A DNA stretch of 64,000 bases. Source: Arthrobacter sp. GMC3. GTDB lineage: Bacteria; Actinomycetota; Actinomycetes; Actinomycetales; Micrococcaceae. Below, in pieces: positions 36,542 to 45,161 of this stretch (position 1 is the stretch's first letter; the number at the start of each line of letters is the position of its first letter). The position numbers and the translations under genes are program-made. The notes below the pieces were generated by a model, which saw only the letters and a list, made by a program, of their open reading frames with translations, had not been told where the DNA came from and made no database searches. The stretch covers positions 62,001 to 126,000 of the forward strand of contig NZ_PJIO01000009.1 of NCBI RefSeq assembly GCF_002929305.1. The letters are read 5' to 3'.

Positions 36542-39028
36542 GTGAGTAAGAACGCATTAGGCCCACAAATGGGGGCAAACAGAGCCTCTCGGGGTGCATT
36601 GGCGTCGATGAACGTGAGATCATCAACAGTTGTGACTAATTCGAGTTCCTCGGCCGTGCCTTCCGCTGACATTCCCGCCGACGGCATCGTCGTGCCCCCG
36701 ACCGGTTCGGCCAAACCACGTCGCACAGGCAGCCGACGGGTGTCACTGCCCGCCGGGGCGCCGTCCAAGGCAGCCTCAGCGGCCCCCGCGCTACTGATTT
36801 TTGGCTCCGACGGCAAGCCCCTCCCCCAGGCAACTGATGATGTCGCTCCTGTCGCTGCCACTGACACCGCGCCAAGCGCCGACGGCGTCGCCGAAGCAAC
36901 CACGGAAGGCGAGTCCGCTCAGCAGGAACAGGACGAGGCACCTGCGGAGGCCAAGGACGCCGCTGTTTCGGCGGACTCCTCGGAGGCTACAGAGGTTGCG
37001 TCCAAGCCCGACGACGCCCAAGAGCTTGAGAACCAGTCCCCCGCCGAGCCACAGGCAGCTGATGCCGAGGCTGCCGACGTTGTGGTGGAACCCCAAGTTT
37101 CGCCGATCTCGGCGCCCCCAGCTGATGCGGAGCCTGTGGACGCTGAAGAGGTTGTTGCGGAGCCCGGCGACCAGCCTGACTCAGAGCCCGAGGACACTGA
37201 ACAGGTTGTTGCGGAGCCCGACGTCCAGCCTGACTCAGAGCCCGAGGCCGAGACCCAGGCACCCGTTGAAGCCGCTTCTCCGGCTGCTTCCGACGCCGTA
37301 GACCAGAGTCCGGCGGCGCCAGAGACTGCCACCGAGCCCGAATCACCCTCAGTGTCCGAGCAGCAGCTCGACTCCGTTCCGAAGGCACCCTCGCCGGCCG
37401 AAGCAACTCCTAAAGATGATGCGCCCTCGATTCCGGCACCTGAAATAGAGGACGCACTTGGAACTGGCACCGAGCCTGCAATTGAAGCGGAGTCAGCTGC
37501 ACCCGAAGCCGCTGCGGATGTTGAGCTTGACGCCGTTGCAGAACCCGAGTCCATTAAGGCGCAGCTGCCCGACGCCTCAGCAGTCGTAGAAATTGAGCCC
37601 GTGGCTGAGGCGCCGGCCCCCGAAGCGCTGACGGCCGTTGCCGCTATTGACCCTGAGGCCGGGGACGTTCCGGAGCAGGCACCAAGCGTTGACTCCCCCG
37701 CAACAGAGCCGGATCTGGAACCGGCACCAACAACAATTGTTGCTCCGGAAGAAGTTACTCCGGGCCTTGCCGTCGAATCCTCTCCCGTCTCCCGCCGTGA
37801 ACGGCGCCTTGCGGAACAAAAAGCACTCGACGCCGTCGTACCGGCCCGACGGACGGCTATCCCGGCCGCCCCCGTTCCCCAGACGACCCCAGCGCCCCTG
37901 CCGGTACTCCAGCCGGGGAAACCGTCAAAGAAGCGTAACAAGTTGTGGGCATACCTTCGCGGCGGCCTCCTCTTTGTCGCCATCGCTGCCGTGGTCCTCG
38001 GTCTGGGAACCGTGGTCACAGGCCAGCACGCTCCCGTGGACGGACCCAGTGCCACCGAAACTACACGCCAACAGGTGTGGGCGGAGTCGAAGGCGCTGCT
38101 AGTTACCGCCCAGGAACTGTCCAATTCCGCAACGAACGACGACTCCCGGGCGTTGCTGACATCGACAGTGACCGCCTTGGAGATCCAGATCGCAGCGCTG
38201 GCCAACGGCTTGCCCAACGAATCCACCGCGCCAAGTCCATCAGCCAGCCCCGCACCTGTTGCAACTACACAGGGCTTAGCCACAGCCCTGGCCGCAAACG
38301 CCAACGTACTCCTTGGTGCCGCCGTGACTGCGGAGGGTTCCATGGGCAGGGTCTTTGCCTCGGCTGGCACCGGTCAGCTGCTGCAGGCAACCGCCCTCAG
38401 CCTGGCCAACGGACTACCGGCACCCAGCTCACCCTTCCTGTCCGAGACGACTGACAACGATTTGCCGTCGGTTCCTGTGTGCAACACGCTTTTGAAACCA
38501 CAGCCGGGGGTCAGCTCCGATGCGGCCCTCATCGCTGCCGCAGAGGGTGAACTGAAGGCCATCTTCGCCTACCAGGTGTCCACGACGCGCCTAGCCGAGC
38601 CGACCTTCAGCAAGTCAAAGCAGCTTTTGGCCGGACACCAACTACGTCTTGAGCTGTTGAATCGCGAACTTGCCTTGCGCTGCTTGCCACAGGTGGCTCC
38701 CGTCCCCGGATTTGTGCTGGATTCTGCGTTCACCGCCACCCCGAAAAAGGCGCTCTCAGATTTGGAGGGCCAGCTCACCGTGCTTTACGGCGACACGGCC
38801 GCATTGAGCAAGCCGCATCAGGATGCGGCAGCGGAAACGGGGGTTGCCGGAACCAAGGAATCCGCCTACACCGCGAACGCCTCGGCGCTACGCGAATTGT
38901 CAGTCAAGTGGCTACTCGGCTCTGCCATTAATCAGCAGTTCTGGGGCGGCACTTCCGCTCCCCTGCCGGGTATTTCCGGCACGGCACCCAGCTCGCCAGC
39001 AACCGGCCCGGCAAGCAGCGCACCCTAG
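36542..39028 (+). CDS. Long acidic membrane protein with C-terminal DUF4439 (ferritin-like) domain
   Basis: An 828-aa protein (GTG start assumed; in-frame ATGs at 36569 and 36608 are alternatives, none with a clear ribosome-binding site). Residues about 60-425 are a disordered, Glu/Pro/Ala/Asp-rich acidic stretch. A basic segment (SRRERRLAEQK) and a single membrane helix (about 474-494, after KPSKKRNKLWAYLRGG) follow, then a linker and the DUF4439 helical domain (about 650-805). DUF4439 proteins are often encoded beside rimP/proS; their role is unknown. The long acidic cytoplasmic part is the unusual feature here. It is divergent from rimP. Confidence 0.8.
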   Translation: MSKNALGPQMGANRASRGALASMNVRSSTVVTNSSSSAVPSADIPADGIVVPPTGSAKPRRTGSRRVSLPAGAPSKAASAAPALLIFGSDGKPLPQATDDVAPVAATDTAPSADGVAEATTEGESAQQEQDEAPAEAKDAAVSADSSEATEVASKPDDAQELENQSPAEPQAADAEAADVVVEPQVSPISAPPADAEPVDAEEVVAEPGDQPDSEPEDTEQVVAEPDVQPDSEPEAETQAPVEAASPAASDAVDQSPAAPETATEPESPSVSEQQLDSVPKAPSPAEATPKDDAPSIPAPEIEDALGTGTEPAIEAESAAPEAAADVELDAVAEPESIKAQLPDASAVVEIEPVAEAPAPEALTAVAAIDPEAGDVPEQAPSVDSPATEPDLEPAPTTIVAPEEVTPGLAVESSPVSRRERRLAEQKALDAVVPARRTAIPAAPVPQTTPAPLPVLQPGKPSKKRNKLWAYLRGGLLFVAIAAVVLGLGTVVTGQHAPVDGPSATETTRQQVWAESKALLVTAQELSNSATNDDSRALLTSTVTALEIQIAALANGLPNESTAPSPSASPAPVATTQGLATALAANANVLLGAAVTAEGSMGRVFASAGTGQLLQATALSLANGLPAPSSPFLSETTDNDLPSVPVCNTLLKPQPGVSSDAALIAAAEGELKAIFAYQVSTTRLAEPTFSKSKQLLAGHQLRLELLNRELALRCLPQVAPVPGFVLDSAFTATPKKALSDLEGQLTVLYGDTAALSKPHQDAAAETGVAGTKESAYTANASALRELSVKWLLGSAINQQFWGGTSAPLPGISGTAPSSPATGPASSAP
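37151..37245 (+). repeat. 54-bp in-frame tandem duplication in the acidic protein
   Basis: GTTGTTGCGGAGCCCG begins at 37151 and again at 37205, and the match continues for about 41 bp with two or three differences. The period is 54 bp (18 codons), giving repeated VVAEPxxQPDSEPE peptides. It is a recent-looking duplication inside the acidic domain. Confidence 0.85.
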
Positions 39029-39146
39029 GCCGGTCAATCCGGTCCCAGACACCAGCACCCCGGGGTAGAAATAAGCCCAGCCTAGCCTCAACGAGGACAT
39101 CCTCACCTTGCTGGCAGCGGAAATCCGATGGTGCTTTGCTTCATGT

Positions 39147-39878
39147 ATGGCTACCACTCAAGAAGTATTGACCGAACCGGATCTGCCACGTTCCGGGTCC
39201 ATTGCACAGCGCCTGAATTGGCTGCGCGCGGGCGTTTTAGGTGCCAACGACGGGATAGTCTCGGTCGCCGCAGTGGTGGTGGGCGTTGCGGGTGCCACAG
39301 CCAGCTCGGGACCTATTCTCACCGCCGGGATGGCGGCATTGGTGGGCGGTGCCATCTCCATGGCCTTGGGCGAATACGTCTCCGTCAGCAGTCAAAGCGA
39401 CAGCCAAAAACACATGATTGCCCAAAAACGCCGCCAGCTTAACCAGGAACCCGCTAAATCCCTGGCTACCCTGGCCCGAATCTACGAGGACAAGGGACTT
39501 TCCCGCCAAACGGCCGAACAGGTTGCCGCCGAACTCACCGACCACGATGCCTTGAGCGCCCACCTGGCCGCGGAAATGAACCTCGACGAGGACGACGTCG
39601 TCAGTCCCTGGCACGCGGCGTTCGCCTCCGCCATCGCTTTCACTTTGGGTGCGATCCTGCCCATGCTTGCCATCTTGCTCCCGCCCGAGTCCATCCGAGT
39701 CCCTGTCACCTTTGTGGTGGTCTTGATCGCGCTGGGTATCACGGGCTGGATCGCCGCAGGTATCGGCGGCGGTTCCAGGCTTCGCGCGGCCACCCGGGTG
39801 GTGGTCGGCGGGGCCATGGCCCTGGCTGCAACGTTCGCCATAGGCAATCTGCTCGGTGCCAGTGGCCTGGTGGGCTAG
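39147..39878 (+). CDS. VIT1/CCC1-family transporter (iron/manganese type)
   Basis: A 243-aa membrane protein of the vacuolar iron transporter family. The hallmark is RAGVLGANDGIVSVAAVVVGVAGA in helix 1 (read here in parts) and GGAISMALGEYVSVSSQSD in helix 2. A cytoplasmic helical metal-binding domain (about 90-150, with EMNLDEDDVVSPWHAA) and three more helices follow. Homologues export Fe2+ or Mn2+. The ATG at 39147 is preferred; the frame is open 13 codons earlier. It follows the DUF4439 gene by 118 bp. Pairing with a ferritin-like protein hints at metal handling (inference). Confidence 0.88.
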   Translation: MATTQEVLTEPDLPRSGSIAQRLNWLRAGVLGANDGIVSVAAVVVGVAGATASSGPILTAGMAALVGGAISMALGEYVSVSSQSDSQKHMIAQKRRQLNQEPAKSLATLARIYEDKGLSRQTAEQVAAELTDHDALSAHLAAEMNLDEDDVVSPWHAAFASAIAFTLGAILPMLAILLPPESIRVPVTFVVVLIALGITGWIAAGIGGGSRLRAATRVVVGGAMALAATFAIGNLLGASGLVG

Positions 39879-39895
39879 CGGATAAACTTGCTGGT

Positions 39896-40888
39896 ATGCC
39901 GACCACAGTGAAAATCCCCGAGGATCTGCGCGCACGGCATTCCCGGACAAGGGAAGGCCGGGCCTGGCTGTCTGACCTGCCGGATCTGATAGTCGCTGCC
40001 CTCACCCGGTGGAACCTAGCCGTGGACTTGCCAGCCGGGGTCCAGCCGTGGAATGGCCATACCGGAATCGTGATTCCCGTGCGCACAGCGTCCCGGGACG
40101 CCGCCGCCCTGAAGATCGCCTTCCCCTTTGAGGAGGCCCTGTTGGAGCCGGTGGCCCTGACATTGTGGAACGGCCACGGCATGGTGCGAATCCTCGAGCA
40201 CGACACCAGCAGTTGCTCCATGGTCATCGAACGTCTCGATGCGGAAAAATCCCTCCTCACGGTTGAGATGGATGACGCAATTGAGGTGTGGGGCAGCACC
40301 GTTCGCCGCCTGAGCATCGCCCCGGACATCCGTGAGGGCTGGGACCAGATCCCGCACGTTGCCGCGACCGCTGAACAATATTCCGATGACCTTCCGGCCC
40401 GCTGGGAGGACCTCAACCAGCCGTTTCCGCGCTGGTTGCTGGAGGCAGCCCTTGAGGTGTGCCAGACGCGAGGTGCAGTTTCGCGCCGTCGCGCCAACGA
40501 TGTTCTGGTCCACACTGACCTGCACTACCTGAACGTTCTGGCCACCCTGGACGGAACCGGGTACCTCGCCATTGACCCACAGGCGCAGATTGGCGACGCA
40601 GAATTCGCAGTGGCCCCGTGTCTTTGGAACCGACTCCGGGACCTGCCCGCCCGAGATGCCGAGGCCGGGCTCCGGCGTCGTGCCGGAAGTCTTTGCGCCG
40701 CCGCCGGGCTGGATGAGTCAATCGCGGCCGAATGGGCTGTGGTGCGCGAGGTGGAGAACGCACTGTGGTACTTGGAGACGCCCGGGCACCTTGGCGATGC
40801 CCAGCGTTCGCTGTGGGTGGCCAGCACTATGGCCGGGCGGACCATGCCAGGGTTGCCGGCCGCACATGATCTGAAAATGTTGGACTGA
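39896..40888 (+). CDS. Aminoglycoside/hydroxyurea phosphotransferase-like kinase
   Basis: A 330-aa soluble kinase of the aminoglycoside/hydroxyurea phosphotransferase family. The catalytic loop is VLVHTDLHYLNVLA (Asp and Asn at about residues 206-211) and the metal-binding loop is YLAIDPQAQIGDAEF. Many such proteins encoded outside resistance islands have unknown physiological substrates, so resistance should not be assumed. It starts 17 bp after the VIT gene and is probably co-transcribed. Confidence 0.82.
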   Translation: MPTTVKIPEDLRARHSRTREGRAWLSDLPDLIVAALTRWNLAVDLPAGVQPWNGHTGIVIPVRTASRDAAALKIAFPFEEALLEPVALTLWNGHGMVRILEHDTSSCSMVIERLDAEKSLLTVEMDDAIEVWGSTVRRLSIAPDIREGWDQIPHVAATAEQYSDDLPARWEDLNQPFPRWLLEAALEVCQTRGAVSRRRANDVLVHTDLHYLNVLATLDGTGYLAIDPQAQIGDAEFAVAPCLWNRLRDLPARDAEAGLRRRAGSLCAAAGLDESIAAEWAVVREVENALWYLETPGHLGDAQRSLWVASTMAGRTMPGLPAAHDLKMLD

Positions 40889-40912
40889 TCCCCGCGACCT
40901 TCCACACAGATA

Positions 40913-41719
40913 TCAGGCGCCGAGGACGTTCTCGTTCCAGACGTCGGCACCAAGCTTGATGATCAGGACCGTGACAACCACCAGAAACACGACGCGGATG
41001 AACTTGTTGCCTTGTTTCACAGCCGTTCGGGCACCGAGGTAACCGCCTGCCATGTTTGCCCCGCCAAGCACCAACCCCACGCCCCACAGGACCGAGCCGT
41101 GCGGTGCGAAGAACATCAGTGCCCCCGCGTTAGTGGCTAGGTTGACGATTTTGGCCTTGGCGCTGGCCTCTAGGAACGCATATCCCATGAGGCTGACGAG
41201 CGCTATGACCAAAAAGGAACCCGTCCCGGGGCCGATCAAACCGTCGTAGAAGCCGATTGCCCCGCCAATGCAGACGGCAACTACGTAGTGCCTGTGTCCG
41301 GAATGGCGCAGGGCCGTCAGCTCACCAATGTTGGGTTTGAAGGCTGTGAAGATCAGCACGACCACCAGGGCGATGACGATGATGGGTTTGAAGACGGAGC
41401 CAGGCAAAATGGTAGCGACCACGGCCCCGCCCAGGCTGCCTAACAAGGCGACGGCGGCCATGGGCAGTGCCGTGCGCAAGTCCGGTTTGACGCGCTTGTA
41501 GTACGTGAGCGAGCTGGTGGCTGTGCCGAAGATGGAGCCCATCTTGTTGGTGGCCAAGGCCTGCACCGGGGAGATGCCTGGGATCATGAGCACCACGGGC
41601 AGCTGCAGCAGCCCTCCCCCGCCCACCACGGCGTCGATCCAGCCAGCAGCAAACCCGGCCACAATAATGAGCAGGATCGTCGCCGTAGTGATGTCTTCAA
41701 AACCGGAAATCATGTTCAC
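40913..41719 (-). CDS. TSUP (TauE/SafE) family membrane transporter
   Basis: A 268-aa protein with about eight membrane helices in two repeats. The first has AGFAAGWIDAVVGGGGLLQLPVVL, with the family's GGGG pattern; the second has GGAIGFYDGLIGPGTGSFLV. TSUP members move sulfite, sulfonates or other sulfur or organic anions; the substrate here is unknown. A sulfite role would fit the sulfite-oxidase-fold enzyme 24 kb away, but that is speculation. A large structured repeat lies directly upstream (41768-41871). Confidence 0.85.
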   Translation of the reverse strand: MNMISGFEDITTATILLIIVAGFAAGWIDAVVGGGGLLQLPVVLMIPGISPVQALATNKMGSIFGTATSSLTYYKRVKPDLRTALPMAAVALLGSLGGAVVATILPGSVFKPIIVIALVVVLIFTAFKPNIGELTALRHSGHRHYVVAVCIGGAIGFYDGLIGPGTGSFLVIALVSLMGYAFLEASAKAKIVNLATNAGALMFFAPHGSVLWGVGLVLGGANMAGGYLGARTAVKQGNKFIRVVFLVVVTVLIIKLGADVWNENVLGA

Positions 41720-41767
41720 CTCAACGAAACGTTGGCGGAGGGGCGCAGCCCCGCGACGGACCCATGA

Positions 41768-41871
41768 GGTACAGGATCCAGCATTTTTTGTAGGCGACGT
41801 AAAGGAGACGCCAAAGGCCGCCCGCGGCCGTGGCGTCGGATAGTCGCCGGAAAAATGCCGGGTCCTGTACC
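41768..41871 (+). repeat. Structured dispersed element, copy A
   Basis: A 104-nt inverted-repeat element between proS and the TSUP gene. From outside in: 41768-41788 pairs with 41851-41871 (21 positions, one mismatch and one wobble). GGCGAC (41793-41798) pairs with GTCGCC (41843-41848), GACGCC (41807-41812) with GGCGTC (41832-41837), and GGCCGC (41816-41821) with GCGGCC (41824-41829). The unpaired GTAAAGGA on the left and GGATA on the right are identical in copies B (63175) and C (58773). Confidence 0.85.
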
Positions 41872-41900
41872 GCAGTCAACGAGGACGAGCGGCCTGACGG

Positions 41901-43694
41901 CTACTGCTTGTCGAGGATGTACTGAACTGCTTCGGCGACAGGAACGTTCTCGGCCACGCCGGTGGCGCGGTCCTTGATTTCCACGACGCCGTCCACCAGT
42001 CCGCGGCCCACGGCCAGGATGGTGGGAACTCCGATGAGCTCGGCGTCGCCGAACTTCACACCGGGGGAAACCTTGGGGCGGTCATCGTAGATGACCTCCA
42101 GTCCGGCTTTCTCCAGATCTGCGGTCAGCTGTGCGGCCGCGTCGAAGATTTCCTCGCCGCGGCCCACTGCCACCACGTGGACGTGGGCGGGTGCAACGTT
42201 TGCGGGCCAGATCAGGCCCTTGTCGTCGTGGTTGGACTCGGCAAGTGCCGCAACGGCGCGGGTGACGCCGATGCCGTAGGAGCCCATCGTGACAACGGCA
42301 AGCTTGCCGTTCTTGTCCAGGACTTTCAGGCCCAGGGCTTCGGCGTACTTGGTGCCGAGGGCGAAAATGTGCCCCATTTCGATTCCGCGTGCAGTTTCCA
42401 AGGGGCCGGAACCGTCGGGGGCGGGATCGCCTTCGCGGACCTCAACGGCCTCGATGGTGCCGTCCCAGGCGAAGTCGCGGCCGGCCACGAGGCCGAACAC
42501 GTGCTTGCCGGCCTCGTTGGCGCCGGTGATCCAGGTGGTGCCGGCGACGACGCGCGGGTCGACAAGGTACAGCAGCTTGGTGGTGCTTTCGGCGCCGAGC
42601 ACGGCAGCGTCCAGGGTCAGGCCCGGGCCGATGTAGCCCTTGATGAGCCCTGCGTTCTTCTTCAAGTCCGCTTCTCCGGCAGCTTCCACACCAACTTCAC
42701 CGCCTACTTCGAGGTGGGCGCCGATGTTTGCTTCGATGCGCTTCAAGTCCACGGCACGGTCACCGGGGACGCCAATGACGACGATCTGGCGTTCACCGGT
42801 GGGCAAGTCGATGGCCAGAACCACGTTCTTGAGCGTGTCCGCAGCGGTCCAGGGACCTTCGGCGCGGGGTGCCATCTCATTGGCTGCGGCCACCAAGGTG
42901 TCGATGGTGGGGGTGTCCGGGGTATCCCGCACGATGGCGGCGGGCGCGTTGGTGAAATCGATGTCGTCGGGGACCACGGTGGTGACGGCCTCAACGTTGG
43001 CCGCGTAGCCGCCGGCGGAGCGCACGAAGGTGTCCTCGCCGATGGCCATGGGGTGCAAGAATTCTTCGCTCCTGGAACCACCCATGGCGCCGGCGGTTGC
43101 CGCCACCGGAATGATTTCCAGGCCGAGGCGCTCGAAAATGCGCAGGTAGGTTGCGCGGTGGGCCAGGTAGCTGGCGTCCAGTCCGGCGTCGTCAATGTCG
43201 AAGGAATAGGAGTCCTTCATGATGAACTCGCGGCCACGGAGCAGGCCTGCGCGGGGGCGGGCCTCGTCGCGGTACTTGTTCTGGATTTGGTAGAGACTCA
43301 AGGGCAGGTCCTTGTACGAGGAGTACAGGTCCTTGACCAGGAGCGTGAACATTTCCTCGTGGGTAGGTGCCAACAAGTAGTCGGCGCCCTTACGGTCCTG
43401 GAGGCGGAAAATGCCGTCGCCATATTCAAGCCAGCGGTTGGTGACTTCGTAGGGTTCCTTGGGCAGCAGGGCCGGGAAGTGAACTTCCTGGGCGCCCATC
43501 GCGTCCATTTCCTCGCGCACAATGGCCTCCACTTTGCGCAGCACGCGCAAGCCCAGCGGGAGCCAGGTGTAGATGCCCGGTGCGGCGCGTCGGATGTAGC
43601 CAGCTCGCAGCAACAGCTTGTGGCTATCCACTTCAGCGTCGACGGGATCCTCACGCAATGTGCGAAGGAAGAGGGTGGAAAGGCGAAGTGCCAC
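41901..43694 (-). CDS. proS: Prolyl-tRNA synthetase (bacterial type with editing domain)
   Basis: Class II synthetase charging tRNA-Pro. The 597-aa length and an INS editing domain between motifs 2 and 3 (about residues 225-405) mark the bacterial form. Motif 1 is [20 protein letters not shown] with FPALLP, motif 2 includes [20 protein letters not shown], and motif 3 is [17 protein letters not shown]. The C-terminal anticodon-binding domain ends at VQYILDKQ. Two GC hairpins or repeats and the small helix-hairpin-helix gene lie upstream. Confidence 0.97.
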   Translation of the reverse strand: MALRLSTLFLRTLREDPVDAEVDSHKLLLRAGYIRRAAPGIYTWLPLGLRVLRKVEAIVREEMDAMGAQEVHFPALLPKEPYEVTNRWLEYGDGIFRLQDRKGADYLLAPTHEEMFTLLVKDLYSSYKDLPLSLYQIQNKYRDEARPRAGLLRGREFIMKDSYSFDIDDAGLDASYLAHRATYLRIFERLGLEIIPVAATAGAMGGSRSEEFLHPMAIGEDTFVRSAGGYAANVEAVTTVVPDDIDFTNAPAAIVRDTPDTPTIDTLVAAANEMAPRAEGPWTAADTLKNVVLAIDLPTGERQIVVIGVPGDRAVDLKRIEANIGAHLEVGGEVGVEAAGEADLKKNAGLIKGYIGPGLTLDAAVLGAESTTKLLYLVDPRVVAGTTWITGANEAGKHVFGLVAGRDFAWDGTIEAVEVREGDPAPDGSGPLETARGIEMGHIFALGTKYAEALGLKVLDKNGKLAVVTMGSYGIGVTRAVAALAESNHDDKGLIWPANVAPAHVHVVAVGRGEEIFDAAAQLTADLEKAGLEVIYDDRPKVSPGVKFGDAELIGVPTILAVGRGLVDGVVEIKDRATGVAENVPVAEAVQYILDKQ

Positions 43695-43777
43695 GCGAAG
43701 TTTCCGTTTCTTGAGCAGTTAATCGCCCGCCACCAAAAGGCGGGCATGTACTAATCTACCGGTTCAGGCAAAGGAGC

Positions 43778-43818
43778 GGCGCCCCGGCACCAGCAAATGC
43801 GGCTAGAACCGGGGCGCC
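43778..43818 (-). terminator. GC hairpin between the small HhH gene and proS
   Basis: GGCGCCCCGG (43778-43787) pairs with CCGGGGCGCC (43809-43818), a perfect 10-bp stem with a 21-nt loop. It is 76 bp downstream of the small gene and 84 bp upstream of proS. Confidence 0.5.
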
Positions 43819-43833
43819 TGAGACCCCTACGTG

Positions 43834-43893
43834 GTGGGCCCACACGCCCGAGGGACCCGCGACGAGCTTGCGAGTCGTGGGAGGGCGTGGGGA
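43834..43893 (+). repeat. GGGCCCAC/GCGAGGG-type dispersed repeat, copy 1
   Basis: Starts with the palindrome GTGGGCCCAC (43834-43843), then ACGCCCGAGGGACCCG and CGAGCTTGCGAG. The same order (GGGCCCAC, a spacer, CGAGGG, then CGAGCTT) occurs on the minus strand at 58676-58771. The left end can also pair with CCCACGCCC-type sequence at 43882-43891, so it may double as a terminator for the gene ending at 43894. Confidence 0.6.
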
Positions 43894-44118
43894 CTAGCCG
43901 GCTTTGCCTTCCAGGGCCACGAGAACGCCTGCCACGGCAAAGAACTTGTTGCTGCCCAGATCACGGATGGTCTTGATCCCCAGCAATTCTTTCAAGGCTG
44001 CAGCCTTTGCATCGGTGATACCCGCCAAAGCGGCCGGTGATGCGTCAAGGATGTCCTTGAGCGGCTTGTCTTCAAATTCCTTGTCAAGTGCTTTGGCCAA
44101 ATTAACCGAAACTGCCAT
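43894..44118 (-). CDS. Small helix-hairpin-helix-like protein
   Basis: A 74-aa acidic protein, MAVSVNLAKALDKEFEDKPL at the start, with a core resembling helix-hairpin-helix sequence (SPAALAGITDAKAAALKELLGIKTIRDLGS). Proteins of this kind are common hypothetical genes in Arthrobacter-like bacteria; non-specific DNA binding is plausible but not shown. The open frame runs 52 codons further upstream. The ATG at 44116-44118 is chosen because GAGAGGAA stands six bases before it. Confidence 0.75.
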   Translation of the reverse strand: MAVSVNLAKALDKEFEDKPLKDILDASPAALAGITDAKAAALKELLGIKTIRDLGSNKFFAVAGVLVALEGKAG

Positions 44119-44267
44119 GTCGCGATTCCTCTCATAGGCATTCACAAGTTCCACATGCGTGGGTGGCACACCAGATGGCGTGTCCATTGCCAAGCTATGC
44201 GAATAAACCCAGCAGTTCAAGCATTTCCCGTCCGGGTGTTGCCACCAACAGCTGCCGCAGGAAACCG

Positions 44268-44317
44268 TGGACACGAACGGGCCATAGGTCTAGTTTTAAT
44301 TCATCACGTGATGAATT
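44268..44317 (+). promoter_or_regulatory. Promoter and TetR operator of the ABC exporter operon
   Basis: -35 TGGACA (44268-44273), a 17-bp spacer and -10 TAGTTT (44291-44296). A perfect 20-bp palindrome AATTCATCACGTGATGAATT covers 44298-44317, i.e. the transcription start. This is the ideal place for repression by the TetR protein encoded at the end of the same operon. The motif is seen; the binding partner is inferred. Confidence 0.75.
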
Positions 44318-44339
44318 CCTCTTTCCCTTGGAGTCGTTT

Positions 44340-45161
44340 GTGTCTCACAGAGCAGCCCTGCCGGACCCCCACCTGCCGCCCACCACGCCTGCCCCGGCAG
44401 CCCCCATTTCGGCGTCAGTACCCTGCGTCAGCGTCGCGGGGTTAACCGTGCACCGAGGAAAGCTGGACGTACTCCGAGATCTCTCCTTCAGCATTCCCGA
44501 GGGCCGCATCACGGGACTGTTGGGACCCTCTGGAAGCGGGAAAACCACTCTAATCAGGGCCTTGGTGGGAGTTCAGAGAATCACCGCGGGCCAGGTGAAC
44601 GTGCTGGGGCGTCCGGCTGGCGAGGCCTCCTTGCGGCACGACGTCGGCTACGTCACCCAGGCTGCCAGCGTCTACAAGGACCTGAGCGTGCTGGATAACG
44701 TGCGCTATTTCGGGGCCATGCACGGACGAAGCCGGGCGGATGCGCTGGAGGCGGTGAACGCCGTCGGACTTACAGACTTTGCCAAACGCCGGGCCCAAGA
44801 CCTCTCCGGAGGGCAGTTCAGCCGGGTATCCCTAGCTTGCGCACTCGTGTCCAAACCAAAACTTCTAATCCTCGATGAGCCCACGGTAGGGCTGGATCCG
44901 GTGTTGCGCGCTGATCTCTGGACCCAGTTCGCGGCCATGGCCGCCGCCGGCACTACTCTGGTCATTTCCAGCCACGTCATGGAGGAGGCCGGCCACTGCG
45001 ATTCGCTGCTGTTGCTGCGTGAAGGCAAGTTGCTGGCCCAGCTCACCCCGGACCAGCTGCGCCAGCAAGGCAACACAGCGGACCTTGAATTGGCGTTCCT
45101 GCGGCTCATCCAGGCAGATCAACAACACCACACCACGGCCGGTCGGGAGGGGACCTCATGA
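44340..45161 (+). CDS. ABC-2 type exporter, ATP-binding subunit
   Basis: A 273-aa ATPase driving the permease encoded next. Walker A GPSGSGKTT is at about residues 61-69, the signature LSGGQFSRVSLA at about 155, Walker B LLILDEPTVGLDP at about 175, and the switch histidine in LVISSHVMEEA. The open frame reaches back to 44163, across the promoter and operator. The GTG at 44340, with GGAG six bases upstream, is the best start. Its stop overlaps the permease start (ATGA). Likely role: export of a drug or other small hydrophobic compound. Confidence 0.88.
   Translation: MSHRAALPDPHLPPTTPAPAAPISASVPCVSVAGLTVHRGKLDVLRDLSFSIPEGRITGLLGPSGSGKTTLIRALVGVQRITAGQVNVLGRPAGEASLRHDVGYVTQAASVYKDLSVLDNVRYFGAMHGRSRADALEAVNAVGLTDFAKRRAQDLSGGQFSRVSLACALVSKPKLLILDEPTVGLDPVLRADLWTQFAAMAAAGTTLVISSHVMEEAGHCDSLLLLREGKLLAQLTPDQLRQQGNTADLELAFLRLIQADQQHHTTAGREGTS

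Noticed and set aside
36919-38370. 483-codon Ser/Ala-rich frame opposite the DUF4439 gene
   Set aside because: Low-complexity Ser/Gly/Ala content mirrors the Glu/Pro/Ala codons of the acidic protein; no ribosome-binding site or family.
39896-40888. Acquired antibiotic-resistance gene
   Set aside because: The kinase resembles the aminoglycoside/hydroxyurea phosphotransferase family, but context and composition look chromosomal and such homologues often have other substrates.
42177-43754. 525-codon open frame opposite proS
   Set aside because: Antisense shadow of proS with no recognisable motif.
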